Shown here piece by piece: positions 15,863-23,510 of a DNA stretch of 36,375 bases. The DNA comes from Candidatus Falkowiibacteriota bacterium (GTDB lineage: Bacteria > Patescibacteriota > Patescibacteriia > Patescibacteriales > UBA12465). Positions within the stretch are counted from its first letter, which is position 1. Every line of letters begins with the position of its first letter. The notes beneath the pieces are model-generated. The model saw only the letters and a list, made by a program, of their open reading frames with translations. It was not told the DNA's origin and searched no databases. The translations under genes were made by a program, and so were the position numbers. The DNA is taken from the NCBI GenBank assembly GCA_012800315.1, contig JAAZJO010000012.1, forward strand, positions 1 through 36,375. Reading direction: 5' to 3'.

Positions 15863-15937
15863 GCGGGTATCGTATAATGGCTTTTATATCAGCCTTCCAA
15901 GCTGAGGATAGGGGTTCGATTCCCCTTACCCGCTCCA
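15863..15937 (+). tRNA. tRNA-Gly(TCC), CCA encoded
   Basis: The acceptor arms GCGGGTA and TACCCGC pair fully. The anticodon loop CTTCCAA, closed by AGC/GCT, gives anticodon TCC. T-arm GGTTCGATTCC is canonical. Discriminator T is followed by an encoded CCA (15935-15937). A terminator starts 4 nt later. Confidence 0.96.
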
Positions 15938-15940
15938 AAG

Positions 15941-15972
15941 AAAAAAGGATAAGTATTTACTTATCCTTTTTT
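15941..15972 (+). terminator. Bidirectional terminator
   Basis: A 14-15 pair stem (AAAAAAGGATAAGTA with TACTTATCCTTTTTT) has a minimal loop and A/T-runs on both sides. It ends the tRNA-Gly transcript on the plus strand and the trxB-to-DoxX operon on the minus strand, whose last stop is 16 nt away. Confidence 0.92.
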
Positions 15973-15987
15973 ATTAATCAATTATTT

Positions 15988-16398
15988 TTATTTCTTTTTG
16001 GCTAAAAGCATAACCGCTATCAGTAAAAAGACAAAATGTAAAAACCAGTCTGTGGCTGTTAAATCAAAAACAAACAATTCCCCAGCACTAGCTATCATTG
16101 CCTCTCCCCTAATCACTAATGCCAAGCTCAAAACAAAAATAAGAAAAACAATTAAAGCCAAATAAACCTGCTTAACATACTTATTAAATAATAAAAAAAT
16201 GCCAGCGCCAATTTCAAAAATAATAACTAATGGACACAAAAAAACAGGCATTCTTAAAAAAGAAAATTCAGCTATAGCCAGATCATAATTAAATATCCTA
16301 AAAAGACCGGCTGTTAAAAAAACGAACGCTAAAAATATTCTTAAAAGATCTTCTGGTTGTCTAACTATTTTATTTATTTTAGAAATTTCCAAACTCAT
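15988..16398 (-). CDS. DoxX/MauE-like membrane protein
   Basis: This 136-residue protein has four hydrophobic helices. The first carries LLRIFLAFVFLTAGLFRIFN and the second a conserved Glu in IIFEIGAGIFLLF, as in the DoxX family. DoxX-like proteins are linked to redox or thiol biology and to membrane complexes in other bacteria. It is the last gene of the operon led by trxB, and overlaps the GT2 gene by 20 nt. Exact function is unknown. Confidence 0.75.
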   Translation of the reverse strand: MSLEISKINKIVRQPEDLLRIFLAFVFLTAGLFRIFNYDLAIAEFSFLRMPVFLCPLVIIFEIGAGIFLLFNKYVKQVYLALIVFLIFVLSLALVIRGEAMIASAGELFVFDLTATDWFLHFVFLLIAVMLLAKKK

Positions 16399-17086
16399 AT
16401 TTAATTTTTTCTTTTTTTATTTTTTTATTAAAGAGAGTAAATGTAGCCATCCGGCCCCACTTATAAGCAACTCTAAACCAACCTTCTTTTTCAATACGAC
16501 GAGCCGAATATAAAAGACGAGTAGATTTAATCATGCGAAATTTGCCTTGCTTTGATAAGCGAGCACAATAATCAAAGTCTTCAGCTAATAAAATTTCCGG
16601 ATCAAAGCCCTTAATCGCATCATGATCTTTCTTTCTGGCCATAATGCCAGCCCCAACTGATGCCGGCGCAGAAGAAAATTGACGAATAAAGCAGAAAAAA
16701 TTATCTAAAAAAGAAAAAAGACGATAACTAAATTTATTTGGATTAAAAACAAAATAAAATCCAGCACCACACAAGTTTCTAGCCATAAATTCAGCTACCG
16801 CCTTCTCTAAAAAATCATCTTTTAAAACCGAATCAGCATCTAAAAATAACAAAAGATCACCTTGAGCTACAGCCGCCCCATTATTTCTTTGCCAGGCAGG
16901 ACTATGATGCTCTACATCTACAATAAACTGACAATTATTTTCTAAGGCAATCTTTTTAGTATTATCAGTAGAGTTACCATCCGAGATAATAATCTCATAA
17001 TCAGTAAAAGACTGGCGCTTAATTGATTCAAGTAAGCGCGGCAAAAACTTTTCTTCATTTAAGGTCGGGATAATAATTGAAAGCAT
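16379..17086 (-). CDS. Family 2 glycosyltransferase
   Basis: This 235-residue GT-A enzyme has the GT2 N-terminus MLSIIIPTLNEEKFLPRLLESI, the nucleotide-binding ISDGNSTDNT, the metal-binding DAD in LLFLDADSVL (about 78-87), and the acceptor-side LLAEDFDYCARLSKQGK with the ED catalytic pair (about 172-173). No membrane helices are evident apart from a weak hydrophobic patch. It would transfer a sugar from a nucleotide or lipid donor. It lies 20 nt after the GH gene in the operon. Acceptor and sugar are unknown. Confidence 0.9.
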   Translation of the reverse strand: MLSIIIPTLNEEKFLPRLLESIKRQSFTDYEIIISDGNSTDNTKKIALENNCQFIVDVEHHSPAWQRNNGAAVAQGDLLLFLDADSVLKDDFLEKAVAEFMARNLCGAGFYFVFNPNKFSYRLFSFLDNFFCFIRQFSSAPASVGAGIMARKKDHDAIKGFDPEILLAEDFDYCARLSKQGKFRMIKSTRLLYSARRIEKEGWFRVAYKWGRMATFTLFNKKIKKEKIKYEFGNF

Positions 17087-17106
17087 AAACTCTTTCTAAT
17101 TAAGGA

Positions 17107-18150
17107 CTACTTAAAAATTGTCCGCGCTAACTCCCAATATGCTGGGTCATCATTCTTATATTGATAATACCACCATTCCGCTCCCCATAAATATGCTTTT
17201 TTAAAGCCAACATTGATTGCGTACTGTAAATTAGCTTTAAACTGCTCGGGATTAAATGATTTATCAGCCTCTTCTTTTGAAAGATAAATCATATTACCAT
17301 AGGGCACCCAGGGCTCTGCCTGAAGTTCAATTATATATCTATTCTCGGGATCTATACCAACTAAATCAGCCTTAAGACGATAAAACCAGGCTGGAATTGG
17401 GTAGCGAAAATATTTAGTATATGGTCCCCAAACTACCCGATAAACTGTGCTGCCAAACCAATCGCCGTATTCAGCTTCTTTTTTCCACCAACTAAGCTCG
17501 CCAGTAGCAGAAACAATGATTGGGCGATCATCATTATTTTTTACTAACTCAACTTCTCGTTTAAAAAAATTCTCATCACTCGGTGGACAAACACCAAAGA
17601 AATCAAAAAAAGGTTCGTTTTCTACTTGCCAAGCAATAATTGACTCCTCATCTTTATAATGATTAACCACTGTTTCTAACATCTTTAAAACATTAGCCTG
17701 TGTAGCGGCTAAACTTTTTGCTTGTGCCCATTCTGGCGCATGACATTCTGGCCAGCGAGGCAAACGCCAACCAATACTGATAATAAAACGAACATCTCTC
17801 TTCGCCCCCTCTTGAATCATGTAATCAAAACTAGAAAAATCAAACACCCCTCTTTCCGGCTCAATTTCGTCCCAATAAATCGGGATACGAATTTCCTTAA
17901 CCTGCAAATCATCTAAAATAGCTAAATAAACTTCTTTCCAATCTAGCCCCAATTCAGCACAAAATTTATCAGAAAAAGTAACTCCAAAAAATCTCGGAGG
18001 AAAATTTAAATCTTGTTTTAAAGGATAATTGTCAGCTATTTTAACAAAATAAAAAGCCAGAATAAAAATTAATATTAAAAGAGAGTACCAAATTCTTGCC
18101 CGACGCTTTTTTTTGCTATTATTTTCTTGTTCCGTAATTTTCTTATTCAT
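17107..18150 (-). CDS. Membrane-anchored GH-A clan glycoside hydrolase
   Basis: This 347-residue protein has a basic N-terminus, one membrane anchor (about 20-41) and an outer TIM barrel. Clan GH-A marks are KEIRIPIYWDEIEPERG, the acid/base Glu in WQVENEPFFD (about 180), and a probable nucleophile Glu in IIELQAEPW (about 272-280). The family is closest in feel to GH5/GH42-like enzymes. Both catalytic Glu are present, so activity is expected. It is in an operon with two glycosyltransferases and a transporter, which suggests trimming of a surface glycan rather than nutrition. The substrate is unknown. Confidence 0.78.
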   Translation of the reverse strand: MNKKITEQENNSKKKRRARIWYSLLILIFILAFYFVKIADNYPLKQDLNFPPRFFGVTFSDKFCAELGLDWKEVYLAILDDLQVKEIRIPIYWDEIEPERGVFDFSSFDYMIQEGAKRDVRFIISIGWRLPRWPECHAPEWAQAKSLAATQANVLKMLETVVNHYKDEESIIAWQVENEPFFDFFGVCPPSDENFFKREVELVKNNDDRPIIVSATGELSWWKKEAEYGDWFGSTVYRVVWGPYTKYFRYPIPAWFYRLKADLVGIDPENRYIIELQAEPWVPYGNMIYLSKEEADKSFNPEQFKANLQYAINVGFKKAYLWGAEWWYYQYKNDDPAYWELARTIFK

Positions 18151-18151
18151 A

Positions 18152-19093
18152 TTAAATCATTATAAAATACAAGCCAAAACCAATAACAATAACGGCTACT
18201 AATTTTTGTGTAAATATCCGAGCCGAAAAAGTTTCTTTTAAAAGTTTCGGTTTAATAGCTGCTAAAATAGTACTAATAATTAACAAAAAAGCATACTGAA
18301 CACCTTGTAAAGCATTAACTAAAGCAACTGAGCCTAAGAAAATCGCATAGCTTTGTAAAAGAAAACCACCCGACCCCAAAGCCTGACTAAGCAGTACTAA
18401 ATATTTACGCTTACCCTTGCGTTTGTTTGATTTTTTAAAGACAGCCAACATCTGTTTTCTATCACGCCGTTTAATCAAAAAAGTTAAAACTAACAAGGTT
18501 GCTCCTAAACGATTCCAGATAAACACGCTAGCGAATGGTTGAGCGGAATAAGCATATTTAGTGGCCACAAAATAAATAGCATAGGCTAAAGCTGAACCAA
18601 GAGCAAAAAGAAAAAAACCTTTTCTAGTTTTTTGTTTAATTCCTAACTTACTTAATATTCTAGAAAAAATATGACGTTTCTGCGGCAACAAAGCAATAAT
18701 GAAAATACCAACTAATAAAGTAATAATGCCAATCCATTCTTGTGATGAATATTGTTCCTTAAAAAACACAATAGAAAAAAAGATAGAGAATATTGGTGTC
18801 AAACCACCGACTAAAACAGCCGTTTGCGAAGCATCACCGCGACGAAAAGCTTCATATAGTAACCATAGGGCCACGGCAAAGACCGCGCCCGTTAAAAGAT
18901 TGATCACAAACCAATAAAAACCTGGCCATTCTAAAAACCAAGGTGCGCCTAGTACCAAGAGGCCGCCAAGTAAACAAGCGGCAAAAGCATAAGCCTTACC
19001 ACTTGGCAAAACATTATCAACTAAAAACTTATCAAAAAGATTCGCAATGGCTAATAAAAAATAAGCTAACAAGGCCACCAGCACCCATGACAT
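18152..19093 (-). CDS. EamA/DMT family transporter
   Basis: This 313-residue protein has about ten hydrophobic helices in two repeats. The first repeat ends in VLVGGLTPIFSIFFSIVFFKEQYSSQEWIGI, the classical EamA signature. The second includes SVALVNALQGVQYAFLLI. A basic loop (KRRDRKQMLAVFKKSNKRKG) lies between helices of the second half. Drug/metabolite transporters export small molecules or carry sugar-lipids. Here the flanking glycosyltransferase and hydrolase genes point to glycan precursors. It is 1 nt from the GH gene. Confidence 0.83.
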   Translation of the reverse strand: MSWVLVALLAYFLLAIANLFDKFLVDNVLPSGKAYAFAACLLGGLLVLGAPWFLEWPGFYWFVINLLTGAVFAVALWLLYEAFRRGDASQTAVLVGGLTPIFSIFFSIVFFKEQYSSQEWIGIITLLVGIFIIALLPQKRHIFSRILSKLGIKQKTRKGFFLFALGSALAYAIYFVATKYAYSAQPFASVFIWNRLGATLLVLTFLIKRRDRKQMLAVFKKSNKRKGKRKYLVLLSQALGSGGFLLQSYAIFLGSVALVNALQGVQYAFLLIISTILAAIKPKLLKETFSARIFTQKLVAVIVIGFGLYFIMI

Positions 19094-19137
19094 AAAAACA
19101 AATAAAAATTAATAAAAATTTATTAAAATAAGCAAAA

Positions 19138-20412
19138 TTATTTATCAATAATCTTTTCAATATTATAAGCCCCTAACTGTTCTCCATTTAAAAATCCATC
19201 AACTGCTGCCCGAACTAATTGTCCTGACTCCAACATATCAGGCAACCACTCAGCCACATGCTCTGGATCAAAACTATCTATCCCAGCACCAAGTGCTAGC
19301 AACCATTCACGATTATAATCTTCCTGCGAGCCAACTGGGCTAGACATTATTATTGGTAAACCTAACGATACATAAAAAGAAAGTTCAGATGGTTTTGTCC
19401 AAAGAACATCAGTTTCCTTTAAACAAAGATTAAACTTTCTAAAATATTCTATCTTATCTGGAGAAAAAATTATCTTCACTCCGTCATGATTACTTAAACC
19501 ACTTTCTTTAACTTGTTCACAAAAATATTCATTTACTTCTGGACGATTACCAGCCACTAAATTAAGTTTATATTTACCCACTCTAATCTTATCTGCCAAT
19601 TTTTTTAGAATAGTCGCCCCGATTTCTTTCTGTGCCCCAGCTCCACCAACTGCAAAAGTGATAGACACTGGCTGATCTTTTTTATCAGAAAAAATTTCAG
19701 GATATTTCTCTGAAAGAAAATCATAATACTCACCAAACTTCCCTGTTTTATCTAAAGCCATCACCCGACGTGCCATATCTTTCTCTGAAATTTCTTTATT
19801 CTCACCAATATTTTCTTTTGGTAAAGGAAAGCCGGTGATAATAATATTTTCTTCTTTAACCCCATACATTAAAAGTCTTTCTTTAACTTTAGTATTTGGA
19901 GCAAAATATTTTATTCTACTTTTAGGCGGATCTAACGGTGCCCAAGCTCGCGAAATATCTGTATCACAAACAATACAATAAATATCTCCCTGATAATTAT
20001 GATATTCTGCCGCATAAGCTGCCACAAAAAAAGTAGTCACAAAAGGTAAACCACTACTATTTAATTTTTCAACTAAATCCTTACCTAAACCAGCCTTAAT
20101 TGCGCGAAAAAAAACTTTTTGCTGAATTGTTTTTCTTGATAAATCACGAAATGGATAAAATGGTTTTATTTTTTGAAAACTATCCATCACCCAAAAAATA
20201 AAAGAGCCAAATACCGGGATCTTCTTTAATCTAGATATTTTTTCATAAGCTTCGGTCGTTTTTTTCCAATATTTTTCCTCCCATTCAGGAATACCATCAT
20301 AGCGATTAATGGTAATAATTTCATTACCACCAATATCAAGCAAAGGATAAGCAGCTCGCTGGTGACCATAGCCCATGTCAGCAGCCACTAAATTTATTTT
20401 TTTAGTTAACAT
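19138..20412 (-). CDS. GT-B-like glycosyltransferase (MurG/MGDG-synthase-like)
   Basis: This 424-residue protein begins INLVAADMGYGHQRAAYPL, like the glycine-rich N-loop of MGDG synthase and MurG. The second half has ITFAVGGAGAQKE (about 250-262), then VLWTKPSELSFYVSLGLPIIMSSPVGSQEDYN (about 333-365), the donor-binding layout of GT-B enzymes. It lacks membrane helices. It may glycosylate a lipid or glycan using UDP- or another sugar. It lies 18 nt after trxB. Assignment rests on motif layout and the family is not certain. Confidence 0.65.
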   Translation of the reverse strand: MLTKKINLVAADMGYGHQRAAYPLLDIGGNEIITINRYDGIPEWEEKYWKKTTEAYEKISRLKKIPVFGSFIFWVMDSFQKIKPFYPFRDLSRKTIQQKVFFRAIKAGLGKDLVEKLNSSGLPFVTTFFVAAYAAEYHNYQGDIYCIVCDTDISRAWAPLDPPKSRIKYFAPNTKVKERLLMYGVKEENIIITGFPLPKENIGENKEISEKDMARRVMALDKTGKFGEYYDFLSEKYPEIFSDKKDQPVSITFAVGGAGAQKEIGATILKKLADKIRVGKYKLNLVAGNRPEVNEYFCEQVKESGLSNHDGVKIIFSPDKIEYFRKFNLCLKETDVLWTKPSELSFYVSLGLPIIMSSPVGSQEDYNREWLLALGAGIDSFDPEHVAEWLPDMLESGQLVRAAVDGFLNGEQLGAYNIEKIIDK

Positions 20413-20430
20413 AATTATATTATATCAAAA

Positions 20431-21369
20431 TTAGTAGTTTTTTACTATAAATTCTTTGCCTGATTTAAGTTGTAAATATTGATAAGCACTAAGAGCGGCA
20501 ATCGTTGCTTGACCACTGGCAATAGAAATTTGTTTAAACTCACAATCTGTCACATCACCAGCCGCAAATAGGCCCGGAGTTTTAGTTTCCGTCTTGCTAT
20601 TAACAATAATTTGGCTCTTTTCATTACGCTCAACAAGGTCTTTAACTAAATCAGTACTAGCAATTCTGCCAATTTCAATAAAAACACCATCAAGCTCTAT
20701 TTCTCTTTTCTCCTTCGTATTTGCGTTAGAAATTATTATTTTTTCTACCTTATCACCCCCCTCAATACTTTCAATATTAGTATCAAGAATTATTTCAATG
20801 TTCTCGCGACTTTTAACTTCAGTGATTAAAGAATCAAAAGCCCTAAATCTATCATTACGATGAATCAAGTAAACCTGACTAGCAATTTTTGATAAAACCT
20901 CCGCCGCATCTAAAGCAGAATTACCAGCCCCAACTACCGCTACTTTTTTATTCTTAAAAAATGGACCATCACAATTAGCACAATAAGAAACACCACGCCC
21001 ATTAAACTCTACTTCACCCTTAACTGCTAAACGTCGCGGAGAAAGACCCATAGCAATAATAACCGTCTTAGCCTGAAAAGACTCTTTATTAGTCTGGAGT
21101 AAAAAATTACCATCCGCCATTTTTTCAATTTGCTTCACTTCATCATTTTTCATTTCTACTCCAAAACTAAGTGTCTGCTGCCTAAACCTCTCAATTAATT
21201 CAAAAGCATTTATTTTTTCAAAACCTGGATAATTTTCAATCTCATTTGCCCAAACCATTTGGCCACCAACTTCTTTACCAATAATTAAAGTTTTCATTTC
21301 TCTTCTAGCGGCATAGATGCCCGCAGTCATTCCGGCTGGACCGGATCCAATAATAATCAAATCGTACAT
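20431..21369 (-). CDS. trxB: Thioredoxin reductase
   Basis: This 312-residue flavoprotein has the FAD loop GSGPAG (8-13), the redox pair C130-x-x-C133 in YCANCDGPF, the NADPH loop GAGNSALDAAE (147-157), and the C-terminal FAD motif GLFAAGDVTD. Length is standard. It moves electrons from NADPH to thioredoxin. It is the first gene of the minus-strand operon that continues with glycan genes and DoxX. A promoter lies 34 nt upstream. No thioredoxin gene is in the window. Confidence 0.95.
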   Translation of the reverse strand: MYDLIIIGSGPAGMTAGIYAARREMKTLIIGKEVGGQMVWANEIENYPGFEKINAFELIERFRQQTLSFGVEMKNDEVKQIEKMADGNFLLQTNKESFQAKTVIIAMGLSPRRLAVKGEVEFNGRGVSYCANCDGPFFKNKKVAVVGAGNSALDAAEVLSKIASQVYLIHRNDRFRAFDSLITEVKSRENIEIILDTNIESIEGGDKVEKIIISNANTKEKREIELDGVFIEIGRIASTDLVKDLVERNEKSQIIVNSKTETKTPGLFAAGDVTDCEFKQISIASGQATIAALSAYQYLQLKSGKEFIVKNY

Positions 21370-21402
21370 AATATTTTTTAAAAAATAATTAAATCATTAT
21401 TA

Positions 21403-21431
21403 ATTATAAAATTTTTTAGCTCTAAAAGCAA
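21403..21431 (-). promoter_or_regulatory. Promoter of the trxB operon
   Basis: On the minus strand TTGCTT (21426-21431), a 17-bp spacer and a perfect TATAAT (21403-21408) predict a start near 21396, 27 nt before the trxB ATG. Confidence 0.65.
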
Positions 21432-21640
21432 ATAAAAAAAAGAAAGGGGAAATAGGGTATCACACAATCTAATTTTATTTAAATATTAGAGGGAAAAAAT
21501 ATAAATTATAACAGTTTTTCCACACTTTATCCAAAGATATTTTTTATCTAATATTAGCCAATATATAATTAAAAGTCTACAAATATGTGGACTTATCCCA
21601 GTTCCCTGTTGATTATTTAAAAAATTTATAAAATCTTCAT

Positions 21641-21662
21641 AAATGTTCCTTGAGGAACATTT
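21641..21662. repeat. Palindrome copy 1 (ATGTTCCT core)
   Basis: AAATGTTCCT and AGGAACATTT flank TG, a ten-pair inverted repeat followed by T-rich sequence on the plus strand. It is one of three copies of the ATGTTCCT-NN-AGGAACAT core in about 1.1 kb. Confidence 0.85.
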
Positions 21663-21744
21663 TTATTTATCATAGCTTAGCTGACAAGAGAGTATAAATC
21701 CTTTTGCAACAATACTAATATTATTAAAGCGCAATAACTATTAT

Positions 21745-21770
21745 CAGAATGTTCCTTAAGGAACATTCTG
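21745..21770. repeat. Palindrome copy 2 (perfect 26 bp)
   Basis: CAGAATGTTCCTT is followed directly by its exact reverse complement, a loop-free 26-bp palindrome. The lack of a loop and T-run argues for a DNA-binding site or mobile repeat rather than a terminator. Confidence 0.88.
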
Positions 21771-21832
21771 AAATCTATTTAATAATTATTTTAAAATTAA
21801 CTAAATAAATTATCTACTTAATACTTTTTTAT

Positions 21833-22035
21833 ATTGATATTATTATTAATACTAGAATGTGAAGTAAAATTGATATTAATATTAGTATTAACATTAAAAC
21901 TGGTCTTTATATTGATCTTGGTGTTGATGTTTATATAAATACCTATATTAATACCAGCTATTATTTATATTTATTTTAACACTAATATTAATATTTAATG
22001 TTTATTTTTATATTAATCTAAATATTAATCCCTTG
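21833..22035. repeat. Degenerate hexamer-periodic AT tract
   Basis: From about 21869 to 21955 the sequence falls into near-continuous six-base units of the ATTGAT/ATTAAT/ATTAGT type, with looser copies on both sides. Reading either strand in phase gives alternating hydrophobic and polar residues but with stop codons after about 30-45 codons and no start codon or ribosome site, so it is not treated as a gene. Confidence 0.6.
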
Positions 22036-22048
22036 CTAAAACTAGAAT

Positions 22049-22080
22049 AAAAAAGACTTGGTTTTTGCCAAGTCTTTTTT
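22049..22080. terminator. Bidirectional terminator
   Basis: AAAAAAGACTTGG and CCAAGTCTTTTTT form a 13-pair stem with a six-base loop and A/T-runs on both ends. On the minus strand it lies 8 nt past the stop of the 60-residue gene, which supports that gene being expressed. Confidence 0.9.
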
Positions 22081-22088
22081 AATTAAAT

Positions 22089-22271
22089 TTAATTAAAGCT
22101 AGTTGACCTCTTCTTTATCTTTTTCTCTTCCTTCTTTTCTTCCTCTATCTCTTTTAATACATTTTTATTAAGATTATCCATCATTTCATCAAGAGCCTTA
22201 TCAAGCTCCTCTGAGTCTTCTTTGCTTAAACTGACTTTTTTTAATAATTCTCTTATTTCTTTTTTGCTCAT
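22089..22271 (-). CDS. Possible 60-residue charged protein
   Basis: I do not recognise this small protein. It is almost entirely Lys, Glu, Asp and Leu, with heptad-like spacing (LLKKVSLSKEDSEELDKAL), and would form one or two charged helices. Support for a real gene comes from the strong terminator 8 nt past its stop and the ATG-led frame in a gene-poor stretch. Against it, no promoter or ribosome site is evident and low-complexity frames arise by chance in AT-rich DNA. Confidence 0.4.
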   Translation of the reverse strand: MSKKEIRELLKKVSLSKEDSEELDKALDEMMDNLNKNVLKEIEEEKKEEKKIKKRSTSFN

Positions 22272-22513
22272 TTTTTTCGCTCATAAGATTTTAATCATTA
22301 ACACTCTTAGTTATTATTAATGATTTATTTAATTTTAAAGGCCTTAAGCCAAAATTAAAATTAGAATTAAAATTTGGCGTTATTAGCTATATCTATATTA
22401 TTTATGTTTAATAACCCCTGGTTAAATAAAATAGATAAAAACTTATATCAAGACAAAATTTATAAAAAATTAAATAGATCAAAAAATCTTAAAAAATAAT
22501 AACTCTTATCTAA
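22272..22513. other. AT-rich spacer
   Basis: I see no gene, tRNA or promoter I can support here. An imperfect inverted repeat (GCCAAAATT with AAATTTGGC, around 22348-22378) is the only structure noted. Confidence 0.5.
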
Positions 22514-22541
22514 AAAAGACTTCAGAAAAGTGAAGTCTTTT
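22514..22541 (-). terminator. Terminator after tRNA-Ala(GGC)
   Basis: AAAAGACTTCA and TGAAGTCTTTT form an 11-pair stem with a six-base loop. On the minus strand it is followed by a T-run and lies about 31 nt past the tRNA. Confidence 0.85.
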
Positions 22542-22572
22542 AAAATAAATTAAATAAATAGAATTTAAATTG

Positions 22573-22646
22573 TGGACCATAAGGGACTTGAACCCTTGAC
22601 CTCTTCCATGCCATGGAAGCGCTCTAGCCAACTGAGCTAATGGCCC
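22573..22646 (-). tRNA. tRNA-Ala(GGC)
   Basis: The acceptor arms GGGCCAT and ATGGTCC include the G3-U70 pair that marks alanine tRNA. The anticodon arm CTTCC-ATGGCAT-GGAAG gives anticodon GGC. The 3' end is followed by CAA, so CCA is not encoded. A consensus promoter (22751-22778) and a terminator (22514-22541) make it a single-gene unit. Confidence 0.96.
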
Positions 22647-22698
22647 TTTCTTATTTTTTTATATTTCTTGAATTTCCCTCTTTTTAAATCTCTCTTTT

Positions 22699-22722
22699 AA
22701 AATGTTCCTCAAGGAACATTTT
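22699..22722. repeat. Palindrome copy 3 (ATGTTCCT core)
   Basis: AAAATGTTCCT and AGGAACATTTT flank CA, an 11-pair inverted repeat. It lies in the leader between the tRNA-Ala promoter and the tRNA, so it would be transcribed. Confidence 0.85.
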
Positions 22723-22750
22723 TATAGACAGCCCTTCAAACTACCCTAAA

Positions 22751-22778
22751 ATTATAACAAAGAAGGGGCCGGTGTCAA
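22751..22778 (-). promoter_or_regulatory. Promoter of tRNA-Ala(GGC)
   Basis: On the minus strand perfect TTGACA (22773-22778) and perfect TATAAT (22751-22756) are 16 bp apart. The GC-rich spacer stands out in an AT-rich setting. The predicted start is near 22744, leaving a leader of about 98 nt. Confidence 0.78.
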
Positions 22779-22863
22779 TAGGGAATAAGTGAAGGGAAAT
22801 TTTTTTATATTTATAAACTTTTGCTAATTAATATGCTAATATTAGCCAAAATACTTAAAAATG

Positions 22864-22935
22864 TGTCCCCTCCAGGAATTGAACCTGGATTTAGAACTTA
22901 GGAGATTCTCGTTCTATCCGTTGAACTAAGGGGAC
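22864..22935 (-). tRNA. tRNA-Arg(CCT)
   Basis: The acceptor arms GTCCCCT and AGGGGAC pair. The anticodon arm AGAAT-CTCCTAA-GTTCT gives anticodon CCT (Arg, AGG). D-arm GTTC/GAAC and T-arm GGTTCAATTCC are canonical. CCA is not encoded. Confidence 0.95.
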
Positions 22936-22954
22936 AAAAAAATATATCATTTTT

Positions 22955-22983
22955 ATTCTACCTCAAGACAATTAATATTTCAA
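22955..22983 (-). promoter_or_regulatory. Promoter of tRNA-Arg(CCT)
   Basis: On the minus strand TTGAAA (22978-22983) and TAGAAT (22955-22960), each five of six, are 17 bp apart. The predicted start is about 13 nt before the tRNA. Confidence 0.6.
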
Positions 22984-23002
22984 TTTTACTTCAATAATTG
23001 TT

Positions 23003-23031
23003 TTGACAATTATGGTTAATTAGCTTAAAAT
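23003..23031 (+). promoter_or_regulatory. Promoter of the bactofilin operon
   Basis: A perfect TTGACA (23003-23008) and TAAAAT (23026-23031) are 17 bp apart. The predicted start near 23038 leaves a 40-nt leader with no Shine-Dalgarno. Confidence 0.75.
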
Positions 23032-23077
23032 ATAAGCATAAATCATTAATTATTAATTACTTTTTTATAAAAAATTT

Positions 23078-23488
23078 ATGTTTAATAAAGAAAGTCGTTT
23101 AGAAAAATTTAAAGATGCCGAAACTATTATTGGCGCATCAATTAAAGTAAAAGGGAACTTCCAAGGACAAGGTAATATTATTATTGAAGGAGCTCTTGAG
23201 GGATCATTAAAAACAGATTCTAATCTTTTTATTGGGGAAAAAGCACGCGTAGTTGCTAATGTTGAATCCCGAGATGCAATCATTAATGGTGAAGTAAAAG
23301 GGAATATCAAAGCTAAAGGCTATCTCGCCCTCGGTAGCTCAGCTAAAATTTTTGGTGATATCCAATATAGTGAATTATCAATTGAAAAGGGAGCTATCAT
23401 TAATGGTCAACTTTTAGCACTCGCCGAAGAACATCGTAAAAATGAAAATAGAAATCCAGAAAGCGACAAAAAAAATACAGAGGAATAA
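23078..23488 (+). CDS. Bactofilin (polymer-forming cytoskeletal protein)
   Basis: This 136-residue protein has the bactofilin beta-helix core: TIIGASIKVKGNFQGQGNI, IEGALEGSLKTDSNLFIGE, INGEVKGNIKAKGYLALGSSAKIFGDIQY and IEKGAIINGQLL. Charged, disordered ends flank it. Bactofilins polymerise without nucleotides into filaments that position wall enzymes. The gene is followed 22 nt later by a DAGK-like gene on the same strand. Confidence 0.93.
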   Translation: MFNKESRLEKFKDAETIIGASIKVKGNFQGQGNIIIEGALEGSLKTDSNLFIGEKARVVANVESRDAIINGEVKGNIKAKGYLALGSSAKIFGDIQYSELSIEKGAIINGQLLALAEEHRKNENRNPESDKKNTEE

Positions 23489-23510
23489 TGAAAGAGCTTT
23501 TTGAAACTTT

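Larger units (their letters stand above)
21432..22048. other. Gene-free AT-rich region with palindromes and a hexamer tract
   Basis: No supported gene lies here. The region holds DnaA-box-like sites TTTTCCACA (21516-21524) and TTATCCAAA (21527-21535), two palindromes (21641-21662 and 21745-21770) and a hexamer-periodic tract (about 21833-22035). Stop codons interrupt all frames at short intervals. It could be an origin-like region, a decayed element or a spacer. Confidence 0.6.

Noticed and set aside
21869..21995. Alternating hydrophobic/polar frame in the hexamer tract, as a beta-repeat protein gene
   Set aside because: Both strands have stops after about 30-45 codons, with no start codon or ribosome site. 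Six-base periodicity alone produces the two-residue pattern.
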